This document shows, one piece after another, positions 46,515 to 56,079 of a stretch of 64,000 bases of DNA. The position numbers and the translations under genes were made by a program. How positions within the stretch are numbered: the stretch's first letter is position 1; every line of letters begins with the position of its first letter. The notes under the pieces are model-generated. The model had not been told where the DNA came from. It ran no database searches and was given only the letters and a program-made list of their open reading frames with translations. The stretch covers positions 744,001-808,000 of the forward strand of contig NZ_CP054022.1 in the NCBI RefSeq assembly GCF_005862305.2, written 5' to 3'. This stretch comes from Rhizobium indicum (GTDB taxonomy: Bacteria > Pseudomonadota > Alphaproteobacteria > Rhizobiales > Rhizobiaceae).

Positions 46515-48906
46515 TGGCGAAAACCCTCAGCAGGTCCACAGGATTGATGGAGGCCAAACGCCGGACCGGCACCAGCACCGACAGCAATGCAGCGACGAGA
46601 GCGATTGTTCCCAGCCAAAGCCAATCCATTGGAAACACCATCAATGGCAGTCGCCAACCAAAGGCCTCCACGTTCACGATCGCAAGCAGGACCCATGCCA
46701 GGGCAAGACCGACCGGGATCGCAGCCACAAATGTTGCCAACCAGAGTGCAAGTGTCCGGACAACTTCGTAGAGCGCTAGATCCCGTCGCCGTACACCCAT
46801 TGCCCACACCGGCGCGAGCTGTGGAAGCCGAATACCAGACAGCGTCAGGAGGCTTGAGAACATCGCAAATCCTGCCACAGCAAGGGTGAAGACCTTCAAT
46901 GCGCCCGTCACCTTGAATGTCTGATCGAAGATGGCTCTCGATTGCCGCTTAAGCGAAGCCTGGTCAACAATCGCGCTACCCGAAAGGCCAAACTCCTCGA
47001 CCAACTGACGCTTGAGATCCTGGGCATGCTCGGGAGCAACTCGGACACCGTAGCGAAGTTTCTGGACATCGGGGTAATGATTGACCAGGGTATTGATCCC
47101 AACGATCATTTGCCCATTCGGGTTCCCATAGTCCGAGTACACGCCGACCACGGTTGCGCTCCAGCCTCCAGGCATGACCAACGGCTGGCCGATCTTGGCT
47201 TCGCCGCGACGCCACATCTGTTCATTGATCAGAGCGCCCTGACCGGCAGCGATCTTATCCCAAACGTCATTGGCTGAAGCGATCAAGGGCCAGTGCTCCC
47301 GGTAGGTCGAATCGTCCGCGACACCAAAGATCTGGATCTGTTCGCCAAGCACCTTGCCGTCCACGCTCCAGATGGGCAAGAGCGCTCTCGAGCGTTGCGG
47401 AAGCCAAACCCTAAGCCGCGCAGCTTCCGCCTCATCCTTGGCAGTAACGTAAAGCTCGGCGGCCAGGCGTTGATCGAGCCATCCGATGAACGTCAGCCGG
47501 AAACTGGATACCATCGTGCCAACGCCGATGTTCGCCGACAATGCCAGGAGCAGCGCCATCAAAGCCAGCGACAGGCCGGGAAGCTGTATGCGGGTGTCGG
47601 CCCAGAACCATTCCATGAGGGCGCTCCGTGCCAATTGCTGCGCTTTGGTCAGGATGACGGCAAGAAGTCCAGGCAGCATCAGAACTGTTCCAAGAAGCAG
47701 GCAGCCAAGTACCGCAAAACCCGCCGCCAGCCCGGACGCAGTAGTCGCCAGGATAGCCGCCAAGATCAGCAGAATTCCACCCGTTCCGGCTTGAAAGGCA
47801 AGCGATCTGGCCGACTCTCTTGCCCACGCTCGCGGCTGGGCGGCGTCCAAAATCGGCAGCTTCCAGACCCGCCACAGGCTCTGAGCTGACGAGACAGCGG
47901 TTCCTCCAAGAGCAATCGCCAGTCCAGCCAGCCACCACTCCGGCCGAATGGATAGCGAGCCTGACACATTGGCGCCGTAGAGGCCCCTGAGGGTCGCGGC
48001 GACACCCGGCATCAGGAGCCATGCAATGACGTAGCCGAGTATGACGCCGATCAAGCCGGATATCAGCGCCAGCATCGAAAGCTCGATCAGGAGCATAGTG
48101 GTCAATGCTCGAAGCGAGATACCAAGCGATCTGAGTGTACGAAAAGTGCCTCGACGCTGTTCGAAGGTCAGGCCCGTGGCCGAATACACGATGAAGAGTC
48201 CCACGATGAACGAAAGGAACCCGAAAGCCGTCAAGTTGAGGTGAAAGCTGTCTGTGAGGCGAGCGACGTCTGGTTGATCAGCCGCTTCTCGTATCGTCAG
48301 CCCGGGCACAATCCGGTCGAGAGCTTCCGTGGTGATCTTCTGATCGGCTGCGACCACCAGACGGTCGATCTTCCCGTCCTTTTCGAGCAACCTGTCAGCG
48401 ACCGATATGTCGACGAAAGCGGCGCCGTCGGGAACATTGCCAGCTATCTTGACGGTCATATCCGTGCTGCCGCGTAGACGCTCGGCAGTCGCGCTCGACA
48501 CGAGCAACTGTCCGCGGGCTGAAAAGAATCCGGTTAGGTCTGAACCGCTGGCGATGGTCTCGGTGTCCGTTGGCATCGTCAGAGGCTCGATGCCGACCAA
48601 TCTGATCCTGGTGCTTGCGAAACGGTAGCTGCCTTCGATCACGGGCGAAACATTCAAACCCGCTCGACGCAGGCTGCCATAGAGCTCACTAGCTATGCCA
48701 TCACCGTCCCTGGTGACGATCTGCCGGAGGTTGCCTTGCTCCAGAACCGAAGCCGCCCGGGTATAGTTCGCCCTCGCCTCGGCGTTAATAGCCTGAACGC
48801 CAGACCAGAGAGCCGTCGCAAGCGCGATCCCCATGACCAGCGTCAGAAGCTGGAGAGGTCTCCGACGCCAGTGTGACAGCAGGGCTGCGAATGCAACGAC
48901 GTTCAT
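46504..48906 (-). CDS. ABC transporter permease, FtsX/MacB type
   Basis: 800 residues with about ten membrane segments: an N-terminal one (LLTLVMGIALATALWSGV), a periplasmic domain, groups of four (TAFGFLSFIVGLFIVYSA; MLLIELSMLALISGLIGVIL), then a second FtsX unit (FTLAVAGFAMFSSLLTLSGI to the end). It is a two-in-one fusion like permeases of the large-domain LolC/E-like family. With the preceding ATPase (4-base overlap) it forms an exporter or mechanotransmission pump. Substrate unknown. Confidence 0.92.
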   Translation of the reverse strand: MNVVAFAALLSHWRRRPLQLLTLVMGIALATALWSGVQAINAEARANYTRAASVLEQGNLRQIVTRDGDGIASELYGSLRRAGLNVSPVIEGSYRFASTRIRLVGIEPLTMPTDTETIASGSDLTGFFSARGQLLVSSATAERLRGSTDMTVKIAGNVPDGAAFVDISVADRLLEKDGKIDRLVVAADQKITTEALDRIVPGLTIREAADQPDVARLTDSFHLNLTAFGFLSFIVGLFIVYSATGLTFEQRRGTFRTLRSLGISLRALTTMLLIELSMLALISGLIGVILGYVIAWLLMPGVAATLRGLYGANVSGSLSIRPEWWLAGLAIALGGTAVSSAQSLWRVWKLPILDAAQPRAWARESARSLAFQAGTGGILLILAAILATTASGLAAGFAVLGCLLLGTVLMLPGLLAVILTKAQQLARSALMEWFWADTRIQLPGLSLALMALLLALSANIGVGTMVSSFRLTFIGWLDQRLAAELYVTAKDEAEAARLRVWLPQRSRALLPIWSVDGKVLGEQIQIFGVADDSTYREHWPLIASANDVWDKIAAGQGALINEQMWRRGEAKIGQPLVMPGGWSATVVGVYSDYGNPNGQMIVGINTLVNHYPDVQKLRYGVRVAPEHAQDLKRQLVEEFGLSGSAIVDQASLKRQSRAIFDQTFKVTGALKVFTLAVAGFAMFSSLLTLSGIRLPQLAPVWAMGVRRRDLALYEVVRTLALWLATFVAAIPVGLALAWVLLAIVNVEAFGWRLPLMVFPMDWLWLGTIALVAALLSVLVPVRRLASINPVDLLRVFANER

Positions 48907-49562
48907 TCGGCAATCTTCCCACCGCGAAGTACCACCGTTCGGTCCAGACGAGCTGCAAGCCTAGTGGAGTGAGTGACGAGAAGCAGAGCCGATCCCACTG
49001 TCCGGGCTAGGCTGAGCATCAGATCGAGGACCGCATCGCCTGTCTGCTCATCCAGGTTGCCCGTTGGCTCGTCCGCAAGGATGAGAGGAGGTCGAGCAGC
49101 CAAGGTTCGCCCGATTGCAACGCGCTGCTGTTGCCCTCCGGAAAGCTGCTCGGGATATCGGGCGGTGCACCCCTCCAGCCCCAATTTCTCGATCAACTGC
49201 TTTTCCCAAGCGTGGTCGTACCGGTTTGCAAGCTTGGCGTGGAACGAGATGTTGGCTGCGACGCTCAGTGATGGGATGAGGTTAAACTGTTGAAAAACCA
49301 GGCCGACCCTCGTTCTCCGGTATCGAGCTCGTTCGTTTTCTGCAAATAGCGCCAGATCGCTGCCATCCATCACGACCGAGCCGCTGTCGGCACGGTCGAG
49401 CCCGCCTGCCAGATGCAGCAATGTGCTTTTGCCACTGCCGGACTCTCCGGTTAGCGCAACACTTTCGCCCGCAGCGACTTCCAGATCAACGCCCTTCAGG
49501 ATTTCGATCGGGCTCTCCGCAGTGGAATAGGACTTTCTAACGCCTGCGAGGGTGAGGATCAT
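48903..49562 (-). CDS. ABC transporter ATPase, LolD/MacB type
   Basis: 219 residues from the ATG at 49562 ([20 protein letters not shown]); the longer frame lacks support. Walker [13 protein letters not shown]-loop [15 protein letters not shown], signature [16 protein letters not shown], Walker [13 protein letters not shown] and switch His in LLVTHSTRL are all intact. The DEPTGNLD motif marks the LolD/MacB group. First gene of a three-gene operon with permease and AttH-like protein. Confidence 0.93.
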   Translation of the reverse strand: MILTLAGVRKSYSTAESPIEILKGVDLEVAAGESVALTGESGSGKSTLLHLAGGLDRADSGSVVMDGSDLALFAENERARYRRTRVGLVFQQFNLIPSLSVAANISFHAKLANRYDHAWEKQLIEKLGLEGCTARYPEQLSGGQQQRVAIGRTLAARPPLILADEPTGNLDEQTGDAVLDLMLSLARTVGSALLLVTHSTRLAARLDRTVVLRGGKIAE

Positions 49563-49769
49563 GTCGGTCTCTCGAACACGGAGTTTGCGGAATGCAAAGA
49601 CCTCGAGTGACCTAAGAACTTTCGAGAGGGATCGCAAGATCCGTGCGACAGCGCAAAACCGGAGATTACTTGTCATTGCTTGATCACTAGCCACCACAGG
49701 CGGTCAATTTCAGCCTGAAACGTGGACCGAACCAAGCTACTTCGAGGCGCAACGGGCTTCGGGTGCTGA

Positions 49770-50381
49770 TCATTTCACCGCCTTGGCCATGAAGGTCTTT
49801 CGCAAAAAGGTCAGCGCCTTTTGAGCCCCCTCTGGCGATATCGTGTGGCCGACGCCAGGCTGGACGTCGAGTTCGACGCCGAAGCCTGCAGCACCAAGCT
49901 GCGCCGCAGCCATCGTGGAGGCGAAAGCTGGTATGGTCTGATCAGCCTCACCGTGAACGAGGAGAACAGGTGTTTCTCTGCCCCTCGAAGAAATCGGTCC
50001 AGATGGAAGTAGCCCGGCGAATGCAACCAGCGCGCCGATCTGCCAACGACCGGAGGCAACCGCGTCGAGGGCGACGATCGCTCCCTGGGAGACGCCGACG
50101 AATGCAACACGCTCGTGGGCAAGGTCGAAGCCTTCCGTCGCGATCGCTTGGCCTACTGTCCCGTCGAAAGCCTTGCGGACCTCCCGAATACGATCAGGCT
50201 GCAGCTGAAGACCATCGACGCTGAACCACTGGTGGCCGCGGGCGTGATGGAAAGGTGCGTCTGGCGCGATGAAGCGGAAATCTGCTAACGACGACCGCCA
50301 CGACGACGCCAGCGGCATGAGCTGAGAGCCGGAAGCTCCGATTCCGTGGAAGAAGATGACGAGATGTTCATAGGGTGCCAT
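49770..50381 (-). CDS. Alpha/beta hydrolase (carboxylesterase/phospholipase family)
   Basis: 203 residues from the ATG at 50381 (MAPYEHLVIFFHGIGASGSQ). Catalytic triad candidates: nucleophile Ser in AFVGVSQGAIVAL, Asp in LVHGEADQTIPA, His in VQPGVGHTISPEG. The oxyanion motif is HGIGASG. Members hydrolyse short esters or lysophospholipids in the cytosol. It is 207 bases from the start of the ABC operon on the same strand and may be independent. Confidence 0.88.
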   Translation of the reverse strand: MAPYEHLVIFFHGIGASGSQLMPLASSWRSSLADFRFIAPDAPFHHARGHQWFSVDGLQLQPDRIREVRKAFDGTVGQAIATEGFDLAHERVAFVGVSQGAIVALDAVASGRWQIGALVAFAGLLPSGPISSRGRETPVLLVHGEADQTIPAFASTMAAAQLGAAGFGVELDVQPGVGHTISPEGAQKALTFLRKTFMAKAVK

Positions 50382-50630
50382 TGAGGTCCTGGCGCAAAGA
50401 TGAGAAAGCCGCGAGGGTAGTCGACCTTGCGGGAGCACCCGCGCGACCACAGAGGCTTTCCAGAGGGGCAGTCGTGTTCGTCATCGCGATGAGGCGCAAG
50501 GACCTTAGATGGTGTGCGCCCGCCCGTCCCACAAGCTGACTGGGAGAAGGTACGACGCCAGACAAATCTCTTAAGCTGTCCTAACAACAAACGGTGCGGC
50601 CCTTTCATCGCCGGCGTCGGATCCGCCATA

Positions 50631-50921
50631 TCAGTGTAGCGTCGGCCCGACCGGGTATTCGGGGTAACGGCAATGGAACGTCGTGATGAGGTTGACTGCG
50701 CGGGCTGCCACGTCCTGCGCGAGCGTGATGTCGGTCGTCGCAAGATCGCCTGCTACCGACAGCAAAGCGGTGCCCACCGATCTCATCACCATTTCGAGGG
50801 CATCGTCACCTTGCTCGGCGGCCCACCTGGCATTCCGCTCAAGCGTGACAGCGAGCCGCTCGAGGATCGCTTGTCGCTCCGCCGCGGGGAGTTCATAAAA
50901 AAATGGGCCAACGACTGACAT
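50631..50921 (-). CDS. Conserved hypothetical protein (96 residues)
   Basis: Starts MSVVGPFFYELPAAERQAIL and is helical throughout (ERLAVTLERNARWAAEQGDD, MVMRSVGTALLSVAG, DVAARAVNLITTFH). Soluble, no catalytic motif. The ATG at 50921 is 13 bases after the stop of the small gene 50935-51078, so they are probably co-transcribed. Not recognised. Confidence 0.6.
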   Translation of the reverse strand: MSVVGPFFYELPAAERQAILERLAVTLERNARWAAEQGDDALEMVMRSVGTALLSVAGDLATTDITLAQDVAARAVNLITTFHCRYPEYPVGPTLH

Positions 50922-50934
50922 CTACCACCCCTCC

Positions 50935-51078
50935 TCAGCGCTTTGCATGATGGTCGCCGCAGTCGCCTCCGCCGCGCACAGAGACCCGGCCGGCACCGGG
51001 CGACCTCTCGATGCGGCTCTTGGTGGTGTGGCGCAGGTAGCGTTTGTCGCTACGGGTATCGATAGAATTTCGTTTCAA
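50935..51078 (-). CDS. Small basic protein, TTG start (47 residues)
   Basis: TTG at 51078 has AAAGGAG 9 bases upstream. The frame reads LKRNSIDTRSDKRYLRHTTK, then Arg/Gly-rich to a TGA at 50935. Very basic, probably unfolded or nucleic-acid binding. Resembles the short stress-type proteins frequent in rhizobia; no function assigned. Confidence 0.4.
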   Translation of the reverse strand: MKRNSIDTRSDKRYLRHTTKSRIERSPGAGRVSVRGGGDCGDHHAKR

Positions 51079-51791
51079 CGAAGTTGTCTCCTTTGATTGG
51101 AAAAGGTGAAACGTTCGAGATTCCGGAATCGTTGCGTACGGTCGCAGACGTTGCCTCTTTAGGCTGTTCTGGGTACGCGCGGAGACAGTCCTTCGTGTTC
51201 CATCGGCCGGCCGCATGAGAGAAGGAGCTTGCGCGCTCCGCACCACCGGCTCAACCGCTCCGCGCGTCCCGATTGAAGATAAGGCTGAGGATGATGGCGG
51301 CGAGGAACTTGAGATCGGCTTTTTCGAACGCCAAGTTCAATTAGAAGAGTCCCTTCATGAACCGCGCAGATTCTTCCTTCGGGCCGAGGGCAAGCCTCTT
51401 CAAACAATGAGCATACCAGGCGAAGGCGCGTCCGCGCCGGCGCCAGTTCGCGCACAGCTTGACCGGTTAAAAGGGCAGCCGCAGGAGGGTTAGCAAAGCG
51501 CCGCTCGGAACGAGCGGAACCCGGGACCGACTGCCCCCGGCAAGCTGTTCCGGATGAGGCGGCGCCCGCGCTGCCCCTCACCTCACCCTGCCCGGCCGCG
51601 GTCCCCCTCCTCGCCTCACCTGCCTGTTCGCGCCAATGACCGTGCGATATCGATCATGTCGTCGCGCGAGGCGGTCGTATGCTCCTTGTTCCAGGTGACC
51701 AGGCCGATCCTCAGTAGGGTCTGTTCCCTTGTCTATGGTCGATTAGAAGCCGGTGCGGCCAAGCAGACCGCCTGATCCTGGCGGCGGCGCC
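51079..51791. other. Gene-poor stretch with one possible coding remnant
   Basis: No full gene is supported. On the minus strand at about 51618-51730 a frame reads LLRIGLVTWNKEHTTASRDD and continues MIDIARSLARTGR before a stop; it looks like the end of a protein but has no convincing start. Other frames overlap without ribosome sites. Confidence 0.4.
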
Positions 51792-52676
51792 CTACGTGGC
51801 TGGTATCTTCATTAGCTCCGACAACCGGCTGGCATTCTTGATCGAATGTCCGTCGCGATCGTTGTTGAAGTAGACCCACACGGTCTTCGCCGAGCTTTGC
51901 CGAATGCGCTCGACCCACACGAGCAGTTCCGCATCGCTGTAATCGTGGCGATACCATTGCTTAGTCCCGTGGAACCGAACGTAAATGTCATCGGCAGTCC
52001 GAACAAGCTCATCCGGCAACCGGGGGCCGCTGCAAGAGCAGAAGATCGCCCCAGCGGCTGTAAAGGCTTCGAAGACCTCGTCAGTCCACCAACTCTTGTG
52101 GCGAAATTCGACAACGTTCCTGTGGCGCGGGTCGAGCTGCGATAAAATGGATTGCAGCATTTCCGAAGTGTAGCGCACGCTCGGCGGCAGCTGGAAGAGA
52201 AAGCAGCCCATCTGCGGGCCGAGAAGGTCGGCGATATAGCCGAAATCCTCGATGAGACTTTTCGTGTCCTCGAACCGCTTGATATGGGTTATCAGCTCGC
52301 AGACCTTGATCGTATAGACGAAGCCTGGGTCTGCCTGGCGGATCCAGGTCTTCACCGCTCCGATTGTCGGCCACGAATAAAATGGAGCGTTGAGCTCTAC
52401 CGTTTCGAAGTGATCCTGATAGATCCGGAAATATTGGTTCGACGGGATATCCGCAGGATAGAACTTCCCCTTCCAATGCCAATAGTACCAGCCCGAACAC
52501 CCGATATGGATGCGGCCACCCAGTCGATCCTCGGTCGGGTTGTTGACCTGCGAATCGGCAATCCGGACCTGATGCATTTTGGCGGACCGATCGACATTGG
52601 CATCGCGCTGCCTTTGCCGGCGTTCCGCGCGGCGTGCCCGGCGGGCTGCGATTTCTTCGGCATTGCGCTCCGCCAA
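51792..52676 (-). CDS. DUF72 family TIM-barrel protein
   Basis: 294 residues. After a basic 50-residue N-terminal helix (ERNAEEIAARRARRAERRQR) the DUF72 barrel is clear: IHIGCSGWYYWHWKGKFYPA, FETVELNAPFYSWPT, GCFLFQLPPSVRYT, NVVEFRHKSWW and VWVYFNNDRDGHSIKNA. DUF72 proteins are YecE-like; the reaction is not established. ATG at 52676 is the family-consistent start, though the basic extension is unusual and an internal ATG lies near residue 34. No operon partner. Confidence 0.93.
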   Translation of the reverse strand: MAERNAEEIAARRARRAERRQRQRDANVDRSAKMHQVRIADSQVNNPTEDRLGGRIHIGCSGWYYWHWKGKFYPADIPSNQYFRIYQDHFETVELNAPFYSWPTIGAVKTWIRQADPGFVYTIKVCELITHIKRFEDTKSLIEDFGYIADLLGPQMGCFLFQLPPSVRYTSEMLQSILSQLDPRHRNVVEFRHKSWWTDEVFEAFTAAGAIFCSCSGPRLPDELVRTADDIYVRFHGTKQWYRHDYSDAELLVWVERIRQSSAKTVWVYFNNDRDGHSIKNASRLSELMKIPAT

Positions 52677-52861
52677 TTGATTCCCTCCGTCCCGCCGTCA
52701 ACTTTACCTGCAACGTCACACATGTTGCCCTGGTTTACTGTTCGGCAATCAGCATGTTGACATGGCCAAGGTGGGTCTCGAGGCTCGGCAGTGTCTCCTT
52801 GGCGAAGCCGACCAGCGAAAACACTCCCTTCAGTTCGGCTGCAAACTTTCAGGGCTGCTGT

Positions 52862-53023
52862 TTGTTCCACCATAGCAGCGGTCAGCAAAGCCATAAGAAC
52901 CAGGGCGCGAAATCTGTGTCATCGACGTCGACGAGCCGCGAGGACAATTCACGTGGCACCCAAGGCGGTTCGCATGAGAAGCACGTGAAGGCTGGTCAGC
53001 AAAGCCATAAGAATAGCCACTGA
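52862..53023 (+). CDS. Small repeat protein with GQQSHKN motifs
   Basis: The frame ending at 53023 reads SSGQQSHKNQGAKS, STSTSREDNSRG, then GGSHEKHVKAGQQSHKNSH. The motif GQQSHKN occurs at both ends and the DNA GGTCAGCAAAGCCATAAGAA is repeated exactly at 52880-52899 and 52994-53013. It resembles KGG/Con-10-like stress proteins of rhizobia: short, hydrophilic, His/Gln/Lys-rich. No ATG precedes the first motif nearby; TTG at 52862 is the most likely start, with an ATA where an ATG would be expected. Confidence 0.45.
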   Translation: MFHHSSGQQSHKNQGAKSVSSTSTSREDNSRGTQGGSHEKHVKAGQQSHKNSH

Positions 53024-53297
53024 GGCTAAACATGCTTCCGGGCTGGCCCGCGCACCGGCGCAGGCTTTCCATTTGGGCACAACTAGGTAAGGGCGGGACG
53101 ATGGAGTTCTACGATCCGCATCCCGCCCGCTTCCGTGCTTTAACAGTGGGTATCTGGGTTTAAGCTCCTCCCTCGTTCCGACAGGCCACGCGTTATCGCA
53201 AGACGAAGCTTTTGTTCAAGTTCAGCGCTCTTGTGGGACGTTCGAGATCAAAATCGAGTGCCTTAGCCAACTCGTCAGCGCAATTGTTACGCGATTT

Positions 53298-53543
53298 TTA
53301 AGAGCGGAGGATACCAGCGTCGATCGCCGCTTCCTGAAAGGCACGCGCTGCCGCGGCATGCTCCGCTTCTCCGCTGAGCGACTTCATGCAGGCGCGTTTT
53401 GCAATGGCGAACGACCTCCCGCCTTTTTCGGGCCAGCAGGTCATGAGGGTCTCAAGGGCCTCGCGGCTGTTTTGGACGCTTTTGAAGTGATCGCCGCCCG
53501 CGACGGCGATCTCGATAGGTGTTTGCCAGATTTCCGTCGGCAT
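53298..53543 (-). CDS. DUF982 family protein
   Basis: 81 residues from the ATG at 53543, which has AGGAGG 5 bases upstream. MPTEIWQTPIEIAVAGGDHF, then LMTCWPEKGGRSFAIAKRAC with the WP-basic-Gly core of DUF982, and a helical end. DUF982 is a rhizobial family of small proteins, often in several paralogues per genome; function unknown. The 274 bases before it (53024-53297) show no gene. Confidence 0.85.
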   Translation of the reverse strand: MPTEIWQTPIEIAVAGGDHFKSVQNSREALETLMTCWPEKGGRSFAIAKRACMKSLSGEAEHAAAARAFQEAAIDAGILRS

Positions 53544-54057
53544 CGATGCCTCCTGCCAAATGAATCTGATTGTACAAATGCCCCAGTGCGAACGGCGTTC
53601 CAAGACTAGGACCTTGGTCTGATAGGCGCAGTTGATCGCCACCTATACATGCGGGTCATGATCGAGCGGGATTATCAAGAGGAAGCGCGCATCCCCTCGA
53701 TAGCGGATATGCCGATCAGCCATTTAGTGAAGTCGTAACGGCGCGCGCTTCGCGAAAAGCACGCGGGAATGGCATGCTCTTGGGACTGCGCAGAGGCGAT
53801 GGTCAAAGAGGTTTTGAAGACACCTACCAGACGCGCTGCACCTTCACCGAGGCCGATAACGAAACGGCGAAATGCGAGGTCGCTGTACCCGATAGAAACC
53901 GGCCGCCATCGTGATCAATGTCAAGGGCTACGGTGCGACCGGTTCAACGATGACTGATATCATCGGTGAGCTCGATGGAATTATCGACGCCATGAGCCGT
54001 GGCACATATCTGCTTTTCAGACTGAACGAATGACATGAAAAAAACGAGCTTTCAGAC

Positions 54058-54113
54058 CTGAAGAAGATCTTCATCAAATCGTCCTCGACGACCAATATCT
54101 TGCGATCGTTTGC
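54058..54113 (-). pseudogene. Fragment of a response-regulator receiver
   Basis: The minus strand reads ANDRKILVVEDDLMKIFF, matching only the first strand and acidic pair of a receiver domain, then runs into unrelated sequence. Within 53544-54179 another short plus frame near 53910 (VINVKGYGATGSTMTDIIGE) also looks like a cut-off protein start. The stretch seems to be a patchwork of gene remnants. Confidence 0.3.
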
Positions 54114-54179
54114 TAAAACTAGCTGGGCCAACCGAGGAACGTGTCCAAGGTCCGTTCGAGCACCGAGCCCCATTGGGAA

Positions 54180-54387
54180 CTACACGAGCGCGCCGAGCTC
54201 CAGGAAGGACCGCAGCTGTTGTTCCGTGTGGTCACCTTCAGCGATCACCCGAAACGCTTTGCCTTCAGATTTCAGTTGCCGTGCAGTCTTCAGCGCATCG
54301 GGGGTAAAGGAGCATCGGCTCATTACGGGTGTCGCTACCATCCGGATCGAGCGAACTGATGGCAATGACCTGGAATGTCGCAGCCAT
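54180..54387 (-). pseudogene. Small hypothetical protein, one-base frameshift
   Basis: ATG at 54387 (GGA upstream) reads MAATFQVIAISSLDPDGSDT and on to MLLYPRCA. The next frame continues more plausibly with FTPDALKTARQLKSEGKAFR and VIAEGDHTEQQLRSFLELGA to about 54180. Removing one base in CTCCTTTACCCCC joins them into a protein of about 69 residues. Without it the native product is short. Not recognised. Confidence 0.45.
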
Positions 54388-54424
54388 AAAAGTTTTTCCT
54401 TTTTCACGCCGTGGAAACCGACCG

Positions 54425-54649
54425 CTAGCCTTCGTTCCCGTCTGAAAGGAAGCCTTTTGGAACCGCTTCGCGTGCGTCTTGTAGCGCCGTCATCCGATCA
54501 AGCCATTTGCTTTTGAGGACATCGTTGATCGCCAAAGCAACGTCCTTGGCGCTCCAATCCGCATCTTCCATTTCCCGGATGAGTGCGGTCAGTTTTTGAT
54601 CGATAATGTCGCGAAGCTCATCATCATGGTTGGCACGCTCATTTGGCAT
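54425..54649 (-). CDS. Small acidic stress-type protein (74 residues)
   Basis: From the ATG at 54649: MPNERANHDDELRDIIDQKL, TALIREMEDADWSAKDVALA, ending FLSDGNEG. Acidic, helical and soluble. A perfect EcfG-type promoter lies 30 bases upstream and fixes this start over the longer frame. It looks like one of the small rhizobial proteins induced in stationary phase; function unknown. Confidence 0.65.
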   Translation of the reverse strand: MPNERANHDDELRDIIDQKLTALIREMEDADWSAKDVALAINDVLKSKWLDRMTALQDAREAVPKGFLSDGNEG

Positions 54650-54678
54650 CTCAGACAACCCTTCAAACCGAACGGAGC

Positions 54679-54703
54679 AACGGTCGGTCTGCGCATATGT
54701 TCC
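54679..54703 (-). promoter_or_regulatory. EcfG-type stress promoter (perfect match)
   Basis: On the minus strand GGAAC (54703-54699), 16 bases, then CGTT (54682-54679), an exact GGAAC-N16-CGTT match 30 bases upstream of the 74-residue gene. Confidence 0.7.
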
Positions 54704-54894
54704 ACGGCGAGCTCGAAGCTTGATCAAACGGGACGCGCACGTCACCGCGCTAGGCAAATCGCGCCGGTTCCCAAGATCACTTTCTCCGACGCATTCCCTC
54801 AGAAACAAGTTTCGATCTTGGGCCCTGTGAGATAGACATCGCAGGTCCATACGCGCGTGTTCTGCTTCGACGCGTCAATCCCCGGAGTTGCATC

Positions 54895-56079
54895 ATGAAA
54901 ATCGCGCCGCAGCAGCGGATCTATGTCTGCTTCTTTCTCTTCGCTGTGTCGCTGGGGGCGTTGCTGTCGAGGATGCCGGATTTGCAGGTTGCGATGGGCG
55001 TCAATAAATCCGAGCTTGGGTTGACGCTGATAGGGGCTGCGATCGGCGCCTTGATTTCGTTGACTTTATCTTCACCCTTGATCGCCCGGCTCGGCGCGCG
55101 TACGACGGCATTCATCACCGTTCTCGGCACGTCTGCGCTGCTGTCGCTGGTGCCGTGGATCGGTGCGGCGCCGGTCGTGTTCTGTGTGCTCTTCGTCGAG
55201 GGGCTGCTCGCCGGGGCGCTGGAGATCAATCTCAATGTTGAGATCGACCGCATCGAAGCGCAGCTAGGACGCGGCGTGATGAACAGGGCGCATGGTTTCT
55301 GGAGCCTCGGCTTCTTCGTCACAGCGCTTGTCTCCTCGGTCGTCCGCCAAGCGGGCATTTCGATGGAACTCCATCTCGCCGCGACCTTTGTCACGGTTCT
55401 TGTCATCGGCATCTGGGCGATTTCCGGCATGCGGAATGCGCCGGCGCGGATCGCGTTGCATGAAGGCAAGGCACCGCTGGTAGCGCTTCCCACCTGGGGC
55501 CTAATGCCGCTCTGCGTGATCGGCATCGCGGCCTTTCTCGTCGAAGGTGCCGGGATCGACTGGTCGGCGATCTATATGCGCGATGTGTTTTCGGTCGAGC
55601 CCTTCATTGGCGGATTGGGATTGACGCTCTTTACCTTCTGCATGGCGCTGGCGCGCCTGTTCGTCGATCCGCTGGTCGATCGGTTTGGCGCGCGGGCCGT
55701 CGCCACGATGTTGCTTGTTCTTTCGGCGATCGGCATCTGCGCCGTGTCGGGGGCGCCGCATCCCTATGTCGCGCTGGCGGGCTTTGCCTTGATGGGCGCC
55801 GGCTGCAGCGCGGTCTATCCTCTCGCCGTTTCGGCGGCGGCCCAACGCACAGATCGCGCGGCGTATCTCAACGTCGCCGCCCTCGGCCAGATGAGCTTTG
55901 TCGTCTTCTTCCTGGCGCCGCCGCTGCTCGGTTTCATTGCCGAACATGCTGGCATCCGGACATCCTATCTCGTCTGTCTTCCGCTGATCATTTACGCGCT
56001 CTTCTCGGCCAAGGCGCTTGCTACGCTCCGGGCTGCCGGCGGCGGTAGCGCTGCGACTGCTCGGAGCGTCAACGGGTAA
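54895..56079 (+). CDS. Major facilitator superfamily transporter (YbjJ-like)
   Basis: 394 residues with 12 predicted membrane segments, starting MKIAPQQRIYVCFFLFAVSL. MFS marks include SRMPDLQVAMGVNKSELGLT, the loop motif ARLGARTTAF, a mid-protein loop and RLFVDPLVDRFGARAVATML in the second half. Length and the FLFAVSLGALLSRMPD start resemble the YbjJ/sugar-efflux-like group. Substrate unknown. Free-standing. The codon style appears even more GC-rich at third positions than its neighbours. Confidence 0.92.
   Translation: MKIAPQQRIYVCFFLFAVSLGALLSRMPDLQVAMGVNKSELGLTLIGAAIGALISLTLSSPLIARLGARTTAFITVLGTSALLSLVPWIGAAPVVFCVLFVEGLLAGALEINLNVEIDRIEAQLGRGVMNRAHGFWSLGFFVTALVSSVVRQAGISMELHLAATFVTVLVIGIWAISGMRNAPARIALHEGKAPLVALPTWGLMPLCVIGIAAFLVEGAGIDWSAIYMRDVFSVEPFIGGLGLTLFTFCMALARLFVDPLVDRFGARAVATMLLVLSAIGICAVSGAPHPYVALAGFALMGAGCSAVYPLAVSAAAQRTDRAAYLNVAALGQMSFVVFFLAPPLLGFIAEHAGIRTSYLVCLPLIIYALFSAKALATLRAAGGGSAATARSVNG

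Noticed and set aside
50285..50743. Minus-strand frame of 152 codons beside the esterase
   Set aside because: Overlaps two better-supported genes in another frame and has no recognised domain or ribosome site.
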